Shown here in pieces: positions 8,363-17,235 of a DNA stretch of 64,000 bases. The position numbers and the translations under genes are program-made. The notes beneath the pieces are model-generated. The model searched no databases, was not told where the DNA came from, and saw only the letters and a program-made list of their open reading frames with translations. This stretch comes from Gammaproteobacteria bacterium (GTDB lineage: Bacteria > Pseudomonadota > Gammaproteobacteria > Steroidobacterales > Steroidobacteraceae), in the NCBI GenBank assembly GCA_025359565.1, contig JANYFY010000022.1:1-64000 (forward strand), written 5' to 3'. How positions within the stretch are numbered: the first letter of the stretch is position 1; every line of letters begins with the position of its first letter.

Positions 8363-9799
8363 TTAAGGTTGCAGAGTAGCCAACGCCGCCAGCGCCTCCA
8401 GTCGTGCAATATCGTGTTGCACAATGGGGAACGGGTAAGTTTTGCCCAAAGTTATTCCCGCAGATTTGAGGACCTCCGGTGTTGCGGTCCAGGGTTGATG
8501 AATAAATGAGTCGGGAAGTTGCGCAATTTCCGGCACCCAGCGACGCACGTACACGCCCTGCGGATCGAATTTAAGCGCTTGAGTGGTCGGATTAAAAATT
8601 CGGAAATAAGGCGCAGCGTCCGCACCGCAGCCCGCCACCCACTGCCAGCCGAGGGTATTACTGGCTAAGTCTGCATCGACCAAAGTATCCCAAAACCATT
8701 GGGCGCCCTGCTGCCACGGGAGCAGTAAATCTTTAACTAAAAATGAGCCGGTAATCATACGTACTCGGTTGTGCATCCACCCGGTGTGCCACAGTTCTCG
8801 CATTCCAGCGTCCACAATCGGGTACCCCGTGACGCCACGTTGCCACGCTTTCAGAGTTCCCGAGTCTGACTTCCAAGGGAAGCGAGCGTAATTGGTTCGC
8901 AGTGGATGAGCGGGAGTGTCGGGGAAATAAAACAACAAATGATGCGCAAATTCCCGCCAGCCCAGTTCGAACAGAAAATGGGATCGACGCCACGTCGTGT
9001 GTTGACCGTTTTGCTGCGCAAATTTTCGGGTGGCGTGCCAGACTTCACGAGGGCCGATCTCACCGAAATGCAGATAGGGTGAGAGACGCGAAGTCGCGCG
9101 CAAGGCGGGGCGATCGCGGTTGCTTTGATAGTGCTCAAACGAATCCGTTAAAAATTGCTGCAAACATTGATGCGCCGAGGCGGCTCCCGGGGTCCAGTGA
9201 GCGAGGAATCCGTCCGCCCAATCAAGGCGCGGCAATAGTTTTAATTCGTCTAGCTCATGAGAGTGCGGCGCGGTTGCGACGCTTTGGATCCTTTGCGGTG
9301 CCGGTGTGGGCTCTGGAGGGTCAGGCAAGGATAAGCATTGGCGCCAAAACGGCGAAAAGACCTGGTACGGCTTGCCGGTTTTGTTTTTGATTGACCAGGG
9401 TTCAAACAACAGTGCGCTGTTGTAACTAATCGCAGTAAAGCCTGCATCGCTCAAGGCCGCCTTAATGACTTGGTCGCGCGCACTAATCGCAGGCTCGTAG
9501 CGCCGATTCCAAAGGATACGCGTGATCCCGCATTCGCGCGCCACGCGCAGCAGCTCTGCTTGAGTGTTCTGTGCGTTGCGCAGACAAAGCGCTACACCGA
9601 GGTTTTGTAAATCAAGGTCCAGTTGTCGCAGACTATGATGCAACCACCAGCGGCTAGCGGCACCCGGCCTCCAGATACTCTCTTCATCGGGTGCAAAAAT
9701 ATACAGCGGTACTATAGGTTCGCCAAACTGAAGCGCTGCGGTGAGTGCTGCATTGTCGCGCAGGCGAAGATCTTGGCGAAACCAAACGAGCGTTGTCAT
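8363..9799 (-). CDS. phrB: Deoxyribodipyrimidine (CPD) photolyase, class I
   Basis: 478 residues, full family length. The N-terminal antenna-binding Rossmann domain starts TTLVWFRQDLRLRDNAAL. The C-terminal FAD domain carries RDRPALRATSRLSPYLHFGE, the HNRVRMITGSFL motif and the WFWDTLVDADLASNTLGWQW tract that includes conserved tryptophans. It uses blue light to split cyclobutane pyrimidine dimers. ATG 9799 is clear. Divergent from the reductase gene at 9893, it shares a 93-base intergenic region with it. Confidence 0.95.
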   Translation of the reverse strand: MTTLVWFRQDLRLRDNAALTAALQFGEPIVPLYIFAPDEESIWRPGAASRWWLHHSLRQLDLDLQNLGVALCLRNAQNTQAELLRVARECGITRILWNRRYEPAISARDQVIKAALSDAGFTAISYNSALLFEPWSIKNKTGKPYQVFSPFWRQCLSLPDPPEPTPAPQRIQSVATAPHSHELDELKLLPRLDWADGFLAHWTPGAASAHQCLQQFLTDSFEHYQSNRDRPALRATSRLSPYLHFGEIGPREVWHATRKFAQQNGQHTTWRRSHFLFELGWREFAHHLLFYFPDTPAHPLRTNYARFPWKSDSGTLKAWQRGVTGYPIVDAGMRELWHTGWMHNRVRMITGSFLVKDLLLPWQQGAQWFWDTLVDADLASNTLGWQWVAGCGADAAPYFRIFNPTTQALKFDPQGVYVRRWVPEIAQLPDSFIHQPWTATPEVLKSAGITLGKTYPFPIVQHDIARLEALAALATLQP

Positions 9800-9892
9800 G
9801 TTGTAATTGTACGTGAATTAGAGTCCGCATCACCGCGGCTGGATAGGCTACAATTTAAGGATACTTGACAGTTTTTGACAACAGAGATCGTT

Positions 9893-10963
9893 ATGACGGA
9901 ACTTCCCAGCACAGAACCCCCTAATACAGAACACCGTGTCGACGCGTTGATTATTGGCGCGGGTCCCGTAGGATTATTTCAAATATTTGAATTAGGCTTA
10001 CTAGGTATTAATTCGCATATCGTCGATTCATTGGCATCCGTCGGCGGCCAATGCACGGAGCTCTATCCCGATAAGCCGATCTATGATATTCCGGCCTTGC
10101 CGATTTGCGGAGCTCAAGAGCTGATTGACCGCTTGGTGGAGCAGGCAAAACCTTTTAAGGCAACTTTCCATCTGGGTCAAGAGGTCAGCGCGCTGCAGCC
10201 GCAACCGGGGGGTCGAATACGGGTGGCGACCTCTCTTGGAACACGCTTCGATGCGGGTGCCGTCGTTATTGCAGGGGGCGTGGGCTCGTTTCAACCACGG
10301 CGTTTGTCCGTTCCTGGTATTGAACTCTTTGAAGGTAAAAGTATTCACTATCGGGTAAAGGCGGCCGCAGATTTTTATAATCAGCACCTAGTCATTTGTG
10401 GCGGCGGAGATTCCGCGCTGGATTGGACCGTGGCGTTATGCGAGAAAGCGAAATCGCTGACCTTGGTTCACCGTAGGCCAGAGTTTCGCGGCGCACCGGC
10501 CACTGCCATGCGTATGCGTGAATTGGTGGCTGCTGGGAAAATGCGTCTCATCGAGGGCAACGCCGCTGAGCTTCATTCCGAAGACGACAAAATGATTGCC
10601 ATGACCCTGCAAAAGCGCGACGGTAGCACAGTGCGCGTAGAGGCTGATCAAGCGTTAGCTTTTTTCGGGTTACATCCAAAATTAGGGCCCATCGCTGAAT
10701 GGGGTCTTGAGCTTGAGAAAAAAGCACTCAAGGTAGATACCGAAAAATTTCAAACCAGCGTGCCTGGAATTTTCGCTATCGGCGACATTAATACCTATCC
10801 CGGCAAAAAAAAGCTCATCCTGAGTGGATTTCACGAGGCAGCGTTGGCGGCATTCGCTATTCAACACCATTTGCACCCTGAACAACGTCAATTTCTGCAA
10901 TACACCACCACTAGTCCGATTATGCAAAAGCGCCTGGGCGTCACCCATGTTGAATCCCATTGA
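9893..10963 (+). CDS. Ferredoxin/flavodoxin-NADP(+) reductase, type 2 (thioredoxin-reductase-like)
   Basis: About 356 residues. The FAD motif IIGAGPVGLF is near the N-terminus, the NADP motif CGGGDSALDW in the middle and the FAD-binding AIGDINTYPG near the C-terminus. It lacks the CxxC redox pair of thioredoxin reductase, which defines the type-2 FNR group that moves electrons between NADPH and ferredoxin or flavodoxin. ATG 9893 is preferred; TTG 9875 is an in-frame alternative. The last four bases overlap the tesB start, so the two genes are co-translated. Confidence 0.9.
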   Translation: MTELPSTEPPNTEHRVDALIIGAGPVGLFQIFELGLLGINSHIVDSLASVGGQCTELYPDKPIYDIPALPICGAQELIDRLVEQAKPFKATFHLGQEVSALQPQPGGRIRVATSLGTRFDAGAVVIAGGVGSFQPRRLSVPGIELFEGKSIHYRVKAAADFYNQHLVICGGGDSALDWTVALCEKAKSLTLVHRRPEFRGAPATAMRMRELVAAGKMRLIEGNAAELHSEDDKMIAMTLQKRDGSTVRVEADQALAFFGLHPKLGPIAEWGLELEKKALKVDTEKFQTSVPGIFAIGDINTYPGKKKLILSGFHEAALAAFAIQHHLHPEQRQFLQYTTTSPIMQKRLGVTHVESH

Positions 10964-11823
10964 ACCAGCTCCTAGTAGATCTAATTAAGGTTTTAACGCT
11001 CGAGCGGCTGGAGTTAAATTTGTTTCGCGGCGAGAGCCGCGATATTGGCAGCCCGCAAGTGTTCGGAGGTCAGGTGCTGGGGCAGGCGTTGATGGCCGCA
11101 ACGGGGACGGTCGAGAACCGAATGGTGCATTCCTTGCACGCGTATTTTTTACGCCGAGGAGATTTTAGCGCACCCATCGTATACGAAGTCGATCGTGCGC
11201 GAGATGGCGCACATTTTTCCACGCGGCGCATCGTAGCGATTCAACACGGTGAGCAAATTTTTAATATGTCGGCGTCATTTCAGGTGGCTGAGGCGGGGAT
11301 GGATCACCAATTAACCATGCCTAAGGTGCCACCGCCGGACGGACTGCGGGACATAGAAAGTTACTTTAGCGATATTATTGATCGTGTACCGGCCAAAGCG
11401 CGTCGTTTTATCGAAAAACGACGTCCTTTTGAGTTTCGTCCCGTTGAGCCGCCGAACTATTTACAGCCGGTAAAATTGTCACCGCACAAGAACATTTGGT
11501 TTCGTACGGTGGACGTGCTACCAGACGAAGAGTCGTTACATCGTTGCCTACTCGCGTATGTTACCGATTTTAATTTGCTCGATACTGCGATGATGCCGCA
11601 CGGAGTAAATCCCCTGGTATCGAATATGAACTTAGCAAGCATTGATCATGCCATGTGGTTTCACCGAAATGTGCGCGTTGACGAGTGGTTATTGTATTCC
11701 ACCGATAGCCCGAGTGCTTCCGGAGCGCGCGGCTTCACACGCGGGAGCGTATTTGCACAAGACGGCACATTAGTGGCTAGCACGGTACAAGAAGGGCTAC
11801 TGAGGCGGATAGAACCATGTTAA
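10960..11823 (+). CDS. tesB: Acyl-CoA thioesterase II
   Basis: 287 residues with a double hotdog fold. The N-terminus, LTLERLELNLFRGES, matches the TesB signature, and GGQVLGQALMAA and NLASIDHAMWFH (catalytic Asp region) are present. It hydrolyses medium- and long-chain acyl-CoAs to free acids. The start is TTG 10960, overlapping the reductase stop (TTGA), supported by the family-like N-terminus. It overlaps the next small gene by seven bases. Confidence 0.93.
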   Translation: MNQLLVDLIKVLTLERLELNLFRGESRDIGSPQVFGGQVLGQALMAATGTVENRMVHSLHAYFLRRGDFSAPIVYEVDRARDGAHFSTRRIVAIQHGEQIFNMSASFQVAEAGMDHQLTMPKVPPPDGLRDIESYFSDIIDRVPAKARRFIEKRRPFEFRPVEPPNYLQPVKLSPHKNIWFRTVDVLPDEESLHRCLLAYVTDFNLLDTAMMPHGVNPLVSNMNLASIDHAMWFHRNVRVDEWLLYSTDSPSASGARGFTRGSVFAQDGTLVASTVQEGLLRRIEPC

Positions 11824-11993
11824 GAGCAATAGTGATAATTGTGATCGTGATCGGCGTGATTGTGGGAGGCCTTCTCACGCTACGCAACAGTGCTTCGACC
11901 GGTCTTCCGGATGATGCAGTGCTAAAGCGCGCCCAGCAACGTGCGCGGGAATTAGCGGAGGCGGAAAAAAAGCAAGCGGATAAAGATCGCTGA
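11817..11993 (+). CDS. Small single-TM membrane protein, DUF2897-like
   Basis: 58 residues from ATG 11817 to TGA 11991. An N-terminal transmembrane helix rich in Val and Ile (residues 3-21) is followed by a short charged alpha-helical cytoplasmic tail (KRAQQRARELAEAEKKQ). Size and layout match DUF2897 of Gammaproteobacteria, whose function is unknown. The start lies inside the last codons of tesB, implying translational coupling. Confidence 0.7.
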   Translation: MLRAIVIIVIVIGVIVGGLLTLRNSASTGLPDDAVLKRAQQRARELAEAEKKQADKDR

Positions 11994-12005
11994 ACGGAGT
12001 AGGGT

Positions 12006-12599
12006 TTATGCTGTGTGGGAATTGTGGGTGGAGTGGGTAGCGCTCGTGCGCGATGCGTCCCACACCTCGCGTGGCAGACCAAACAGATGGCAATCCCACC
12101 AGCGATTCTTAAGCCGTCGGTGTTTTCGGAATGTCGCTTCCCAGCGCATGCCTATTTTCTCGAGTACTTGAATCGATGCCTTGTTGTTGATATCAACAGT
12201 GGCAATGACCTGGGTTGCGGCCAGGTCGTTAAAAGCCGCCTCAAGTAATTTTAGAGCAATTTCTGTCGCATACCCTTGGCCCCAGTGCTCAATGCCTAAC
12301 ATGTAACCTAAATCCACGACATGTGCTTCGATTAACGAAAGATCACACGCACCGATAACCCGACCCGAGGCGATTTCTTGCACGGCTAACTCGAAACGAG
12401 TTCTCGGCCGTTCTTTTTGGGATACTAACAGATCTTGCAAATACTCCGTGGTCGCGTCGGCATCGCGCGGTCCGAAGAATAGATAACGCGTAACTTTAGG
12501 GTGATTAGAATATTGATATACGGAATCAAAATCAGTCGCTAAAAACTCACGTATGTGGAGACGCTTCGTTCGAATGGGGAGACGGAGTTCGCGAGCCAT
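12006..12599 (-). CDS. GNAT N-acetyltransferase, RimJ/RimL type
   Basis: 197 residues. The N-terminus (RLPIRTKRLHIREFLATDFDSVYQY) and the acetyl-CoA-binding region (LGYMLGIEHWGQGYATEIALKLLEAAF, with the Q/RxxGxG/A-like loop) are typical of the RimJ/RimL acetyltransferase family, which modifies N-termini or small amines. The ATG at 12599 overlaps the preceding stop by one base (TGATG), so it is the last cistron of the lipid operon. The substrate is unknown; a lipid amine or a housekeeping target are both possible. Confidence 0.85.
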   Translation of the reverse strand: MARELRLPIRTKRLHIREFLATDFDSVYQYSNHPKVTRYLFFGPRDADATTEYLQDLLVSQKERPRTRFELAVQEIASGRVIGACDLSLIEAHVVDLGYMLGIEHWGQGYATEIALKLLEAAFNDLAATQVIATVDINNKASIQVLEKIGMRWEATFRKHRRLKNRWWDCHLFGLPREVWDASRTSATHSTHNSHTA

Positions 12600-14020
12600 C
12601 AAAGAAAAACCTTGCCGGGGTTTAAAATTCCTTTGGGGTCCAGCCCACGTTTAATATTGAGCATGACATTCAGTTCAATCGGGTCGGCGCGCTGGGCGAA
12701 TTCGGCGGCTTTTAGGCGCCCAATACCGTGTTCAGCGCTAATACTCCCGTTAAGACTTTCTACTAGATCAAATATGGCACTTTGCAATGCACTGCCACGA
12801 TTTTTAAATGCGACAAGATCACTACCGACTAGTTGACTGACATTAAAATGTAGATTGCCATCGCCTAAATGTCCGTAAGCAATGACTTCCCCTTCCGGCA
12901 CGAGTCGTCGGATGATTGCCGAGCCCGCTTCAATTAATGTCGGAATCGCCGACAAGGGCACCGAAATATCGTGTTTGAGACTCGCGCCGTGTCGTCGTTG
13001 CGCCTCCGGTATCGACTCTCGCAATTTCCACATCGCGGCAGCTTGCGTGAGCGAAGTGGCTATCACGCCATTCTGCACCACCCCGGCGCCGAGCATCTCT
13101 GCAAGCTCCGTGCTCAAAAGCTCAGCGAGCGAGTGGGTCAGGTTTGAGGAGGTGAGTTCAATTAAGAGATACCAAGGCGCCGGCTGATCAACAGGATTGG
13201 CGACGCCTTCGATATACGCACAAGCAAGCTCAACCGCGCGTCGTGGCATAAGCTCGAAGGTACTCAAGGTATCGCCTGAGCTTCGCCTGAGGCGATCAAA
13301 AAGATTTAGGGCATCCCTAGGACTGGCAACGCCGATCACGGCGGTGGCCGAGGCGGTTGGCAAGGAATATAGCTTGAGCGAGGCGGCTGTGATCACCCCT
13401 AAAGTTCCCTCGGCCCCTATAAACAGAGACTTAAGGTCATAGCCGGTATTATCTTTGCGTAAACTCTTAAGGGATGAGAGGACGCGTCCGTCCGCTAACA
13501 CAACTTCTAAACCGAACACTAGATCTCGCATCATCCCGTAGCGTAGGACCGCGGTACCGCCGGCATTGGTCGATAAATTGCCGCCGATTTGTGCCGTACC
13601 TTCGGATCCTAGACTTAAAGGAAATAAACGATCAGCATCGCGGGCAGCGGCGTGTACTTCGGCAAGGGTGCAGCCCGCTTCGACGATCATAGAATTGTTG
13701 CTGGCATCCACTTCGCGGATTTTTTTAAGCCGCCGCATCGATAGCACAATTTGAGATCCACTTTCATCAGGAGTGGCCGCACCGCAGTAGCTAGTATTGC
13801 CGCCCTGCGGCACCACCGCTATTTCATATTGATCGCAAAATTTAAGTATCTCGGATACTTGGTCGCTACTGCGAGGCAATAGTACTAATGGAGTATTGCC
13901 TTGATAGAGTCCACGGAAATCTCGAGTAAAAGACGTTACGTCGCCGCCAGTAAGCCAGCTGTCCGTGCCAACCAGATCTTTGAGCGCAGCGAGTGTGCTA
14001 CTTTTAAGTGGGCGGGGCAT
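12599..14020 (-). CDS. FAD-linked oxidase, D-2-hydroxyglutarate/D-lactate dehydrogenase family
   Basis: 473 residues. The N-terminal PCMH-type FAD domain (PQGGNTSYCGAATP, GGNLSTNAGG, GAEGTLGVIT) is followed by the FAD-oxidase C domain with YGHLGDGNLHFNV and SAEHGIGR, the metal/substrate motifs of D-2-hydroxyacid dehydrogenases. It oxidises a D-2-hydroxyacid to the 2-oxoacid. It overlaps the upstream methyltransferase gene by 17 bases. In actinobacteria, FAD-binding oxidases of a broader related fold pair with Cfa-like methyltransferases to make 10-methyl fatty acids. Here the C-terminal domain argues for the hydroxyacid role, so a lipid role is only a hypothesis. Confidence 0.88.
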   Translation of the reverse strand: MPRPLKSSTLAALKDLVGTDSWLTGGDVTSFTRDFRGLYQGNTPLVLLPRSSDQVSEILKFCDQYEIAVVPQGGNTSYCGAATPDESGSQIVLSMRRLKKIREVDASNNSMIVEAGCTLAEVHAAARDADRLFPLSLGSEGTAQIGGNLSTNAGGTAVLRYGMMRDLVFGLEVVLADGRVLSSLKSLRKDNTGYDLKSLFIGAEGTLGVITAASLKLYSLPTASATAVIGVASPRDALNLFDRLRRSSGDTLSTFELMPRRAVELACAYIEGVANPVDQPAPWYLLIELTSSNLTHSLAELLSTELAEMLGAGVVQNGVIATSLTQAAAMWKLRESIPEAQRRHGASLKHDISVPLSAIPTLIEAGSAIIRRLVPEGEVIAYGHLGDGNLHFNVSQLVGSDLVAFKNRGSALQSAIFDLVESLNGSISAEHGIGRLKAAEFAQRADPIELNVMLNIKRGLDPKGILNPGKVFL

Positions 14021-15257
14021 GAATCGTAGTGATCGCTGCGCGGCGAGAGCGGGGTTTAGTTAACAGCATTTGTACATTGCCCAACTGTCGCTCGTCGAAC
14101 CCACCTTCGCAATAGCTCAAATAGAATTCCCACATACGGATAAAAGTATCCGGATAACCAAGACTTCTCACCTCTTCTAAGCGCGCCGCGAAGCGCTCAC
14201 GCCAAAGCTTGAGGGTACGAGCATAATGAGGCCCGATATCTTCCAAATGATACACTTTCATGTCGGTGACGCGCGCGACCGAGGCTAATATCACTCCCAC
14301 CGAGGGAATGAAGCTACCCGGAAATATAAAACGTTTGATGAAGTCTACTGATCGTCTCGCTTGGTTGTAAAACTGGTCTTGAATAGAAATTGCTTGTAAC
14401 AGCATCGCGCCATTGGGGTTCAATAGTTGGCTGCATTGCCGAAAATAGGTATCTAGGTATTCATGTCCGACCGCTTCAATCATTTCTATCGACGCTAACG
14501 CATCATATTTACCTTTCAAATCGCGATAGTCTTCAAGCAGTAAAGTGACTTGATCACTAACCCCCGCGCGCGCGATTCGTTCTTTCGAGAACTCATATTG
14601 TTCACGCGAAATAGTAGTGGTCGTGACATGACAACCATAATGTTTTGCGGCGTGGATGGCCAACCCTCCCCAGCCGGTACCAATCTCCAGTAATCGCTGG
14701 CCAGGTTTTAAGTCTAGTTTGCTGCACACTGCATCAAATTTAGCCGTCGATGCCTGAAATAGCGAGGCATGTTGATTGGGAAAAATCCCGCACGAATAGG
14801 CCATGGTCTCGTCTAAAAAAAGTGCGAAAAATTCGTTACCAAGATCATAGTGTGCGGCGATATTGCGCTGGCTGCCGGATTTGTCGTTCCGATTAAGCCA
14901 ATGCACGAATTTGAACAAGGGAGCGCTAACACGCGACCAGCCTGAATCTACGTCATTCATCAGATCGCGATTGAATACCATGAGGCGAACTAAGTCGGTC
15001 AAATTGTCGCATTGCCAGTGCCCGTTAATGTACGCCTCTCCGGAGCCTAGAGTTCCCGCCAACACGACATCGGAATAGAAGCGCGAGTTAAGCACTTGAA
15101 TCGTGACATCAAAGGGACCCTCAGGAGTGATTTTGCCGAATACGTATTCAACCTCATGATCTATCAGTCGTAACCGTCCATGCTGAATTTTCTTAAGTTG
15201 ATTTTTCAACAAAAATCGGGTTAGCCGCGTCAGTGAGGAGAGAGTGCCGCTTTTCAT
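14004..15257 (-). CDS. cfa: Cyclopropane-fatty-acyl-phospholipid synthase-type methyltransferase
   Basis: 417 residues. The C-terminal SAM domain contains LEIGTGWGGLAIHAA (motif I) and the family signature around SIEMIEAVGHEYLDTYF. The N-terminal lipid-binding region precedes it. The family methylates double bonds of phospholipid acyl chains using SAM, giving cyclopropane (or in relatives methyl or furan-type) chains. ATG 15257 overlaps the DUF1365 stop by four bases. It sits in an operon with a desaturase that could provide the double-bond substrate. Confidence 0.92.
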   Translation of the reverse strand: MKSGTLSSLTRLTRFLLKNQLKKIQHGRLRLIDHEVEYVFGKITPEGPFDVTIQVLNSRFYSDVVLAGTLGSGEAYINGHWQCDNLTDLVRLMVFNRDLMNDVDSGWSRVSAPLFKFVHWLNRNDKSGSQRNIAAHYDLGNEFFALFLDETMAYSCGIFPNQHASLFQASTAKFDAVCSKLDLKPGQRLLEIGTGWGGLAIHAAKHYGCHVTTTTISREQYEFSKERIARAGVSDQVTLLLEDYRDLKGKYDALASIEMIEAVGHEYLDTYFRQCSQLLNPNGAMLLQAISIQDQFYNQARRSVDFIKRFIFPGSFIPSVGVILASVARVTDMKVYHLEDIGPHYARTLKLWRERFAARLEEVRSLGYPDTFIRMWEFYLSYCEGGFDERQLGNVQMLLTKPRSRRAAITTIHAPPT

Positions 15258-15988
15258 GGATGATCAAAGATGGGCGTGCGTTTTAGCCATAAACGTAGTG
15301 CTTGCCAATGAATGGCGAAAATAATCCGTAACGTTATGAACGGGTAGGCAACTAGGCAAGTCAGTAGCGCCGCAGGGCTCAGGGCTTGTTGTTGTAGGGC
15401 CAGGGTGGCTTCGAAAAGACATTGGTCGGCACGGAAATTACGCATGTTCACAAATAATTCTGGACCAGGCCGGCTAAATTGCCATTGATACTGGATATCC
15501 ATGGGCATAAAAGGCGATACATGAAAAGATTTTTCAAATTTAAATTGCATGGCTTGCCCATGGGCGCTCACCGGCAACACATATTGGTGACGTTCGCCCC
15601 AGGGTGTATTGGTTATTTCGGCGACTATTGCCTCAATGTCTTCGCCGTTCTCGTTAAAACAATAATAGAAGCTCACGGGATTCATGCAATAACCGAAATA
15701 ACGCAAGTGAGTTAACAAGCGAATGGGCCCACGGGGTCGCCGATTCAAACGTTGTTCCACTAAATTGCGTATTGCAGTATCAAGCGGCAAATCGGCAGCG
15801 CCAAAATAATCACTGCGCCTAAACCAGGCGAGCGCTGGGCGTCGCGCAGACCAAAAGGGTACTGTATCGAATAATTGCGGCAATTCAGCTAAATCTAAGT
15901 AAAGCATGAATAGATAATAGCGAAATTTATGCTGGGTCGGCGTTTCACGCCGGTGATTAACCCACCCTTTGTAGATGCGACTGTGCAT
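15254..15988 (-). CDS. DUF1365 protein
   Basis: About 244 residues from ATG 15988 (MHSRIYKGWVNHRRETP, the usual start of the family); a GTG ten codons upstream (16018) is possible. The conserved NPVSFYYCFNENGE motif and KSFHVSPFMPMDIQYQW are visible, with a hydrophobic stretch near the C-terminus (LLTCLVAYPFITLRIIFAI). Function is not established. DUF1365 almost always accompanies an FAD amine-oxidase-like protein and a Cfa-like methyltransferase, as here. The start lies 32 bases inside the upstream flavoprotein gene. Confidence 0.9.
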   Translation of the reverse strand: MHSRIYKGWVNHRRETPTQHKFRYYLFMLYLDLAELPQLFDTVPFWSARRPALAWFRRSDYFGAADLPLDTAIRNLVEQRLNRRPRGPIRLLTHLRYFGYCMNPVSFYYCFNENGEDIEAIVAEITNTPWGERHQYVLPVSAHGQAMQFKFEKSFHVSPFMPMDIQYQWQFSRPGPELFVNMRNFRADQCLFEATLALQQQALSPAALLTCLVAYPFITLRIIFAIHWQALRLWLKRTPIFDHP

Positions 15989-17231
15989 GATTTTGACTGC
16001 GAAAGGCCTCGAGTGCACTCAAAGCGCTACTAACACCATCCTCGTGAAATCCATAGCTCCAGTAGGCGCCGCAATAATAAGTGCGTTGCGTGCCATTGAT
16101 CTCGTGGCGCCGACGTTGAGCCGCAACGCCCGCTAAGGAGTACACCGGATGTCGATAGCTGTAGCTTCCTAATACTGTTTCAGCAGCAACGGCAGCGCTG
16201 TGATTGAGCGTTAGCAAAAATTGCACCGGCGCTCGTATAGACTGTAAAATATTCATATTATAAGTGACAGTGACCTGATCGTGGGGTTCCACCGGCAGAT
16301 GATAATTCCAAGCCGCTCGCGCAAGCGGCCTACGCGGAATTAACCGACTATCCGTATGCAAGAGCGCCTCGTTCGACTGATAACGTATAGCGCGCAGAAT
16401 TTCGCGCTCTTGCGGCGTGGGGTCCGCTAACAGCCGCAAGGCCTCATCGCTATGGCAAGCCAGAAATACCTGATCGTAGTGAGCCACGCTGCCGTCTTTG
16501 AGTCTTAGGGAAACTTGGGTAAGCTGACGTTTCAGCGATACCACCGGCGTGTTGAGGTGAATACGATCGCGGTACGGTGCCGTCAGTTTGTCCACATAGG
16601 CACGGGATCCGCCTCGAATAACCCGCCAAGTGGGACGTTCGTTTACGCTTAAAAATCCGTGATTAGCAAAAAATTCCACAAAAAAACGTGCCGGGAAATT
16701 CATCATGTCAGAAGGGCGCGATGACCAAATAGCAGCGCCCATGGGCACGATGTAGTGATTAATAAAGTAGCTTGAATAACCGTCCCGATTTAAGTATTCA
16801 CCCAAGGTGGTGTGATTATCAGGACTCTCTAATAAGCTTGGCGCTCGACGATTGAATTTTACGATATCAGCAATCATCCTCAAAAAGGACGGCCTCGCGA
16901 GATTGCGGCGTTGCGCGAATAGCGAGTTTAGTGAAGTACCATTATATTCCAAGCCGCTTTTGTCACACCGTACGCTAAAACTCATATCGCTCGGTTGCCA
17001 TGCAACCCCTAATTCCTCTAATAGCGCGACGAAGTTAGGATAGGTCCAATCATTGAAAACGATGAAGCCTGTGTCTATGGCGTAAGAGTTTCCGGCGTAG
17101 GGTATGTCCACCGTATGGGTATGGCCACCAATGTGCTGGGCGGCTTCATAAACCGTAACATCATGTTCCCGATGGAGGTGGTACGCCGCAACCATGCCGG
17201 AGATACCGGTGCCGACAACCGCGATTCGCAT
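15957..17231 (-). CDS. FAD/NAD(P)-binding amine-oxidase-like oxidoreductase
   Basis: 424 residues from ATG 17231, four bases after the desaturase stop. The N-terminal Rossmann motif is VVGTGISGMVAAYHL, followed by HTVDIPYAGNSYAIDTGF typical of the amine oxidase/protoporphyrinogen oxidase-like group that travels with DUF1365 and Cfa. The C-terminal FAD-contacting segment YYCGAYWSYGFHEDGV is present. In related clusters such enzymes are linked to modified (for example furan) fatty acids. The reaction here is unproven. Confidence 0.88.
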   Translation of the reverse strand: MRIAVVGTGISGMVAAYHLHREHDVTVYEAAQHIGGHTHTVDIPYAGNSYAIDTGFIVFNDWTYPNFVALLEELGVAWQPSDMSFSVRCDKSGLEYNGTSLNSLFAQRRNLARPSFLRMIADIVKFNRRAPSLLESPDNHTTLGEYLNRDGYSSYFINHYIVPMGAAIWSSRPSDMMNFPARFFVEFFANHGFLSVNERPTWRVIRGGSRAYVDKLTAPYRDRIHLNTPVVSLKRQLTQVSLRLKDGSVAHYDQVFLACHSDEALRLLADPTPQEREILRAIRYQSNEALLHTDSRLIPRRPLARAAWNYHLPVEPHDQVTVTYNMNILQSIRAPVQFLLTLNHSAAVAAETVLGSYSYRHPVYSLAGVAAQRRRHEINGTQRTYYCGAYWSYGFHEDGVSSALSALEAFRSQNHAQSHLQRVG

Positions 17232-17235
17232 GCGG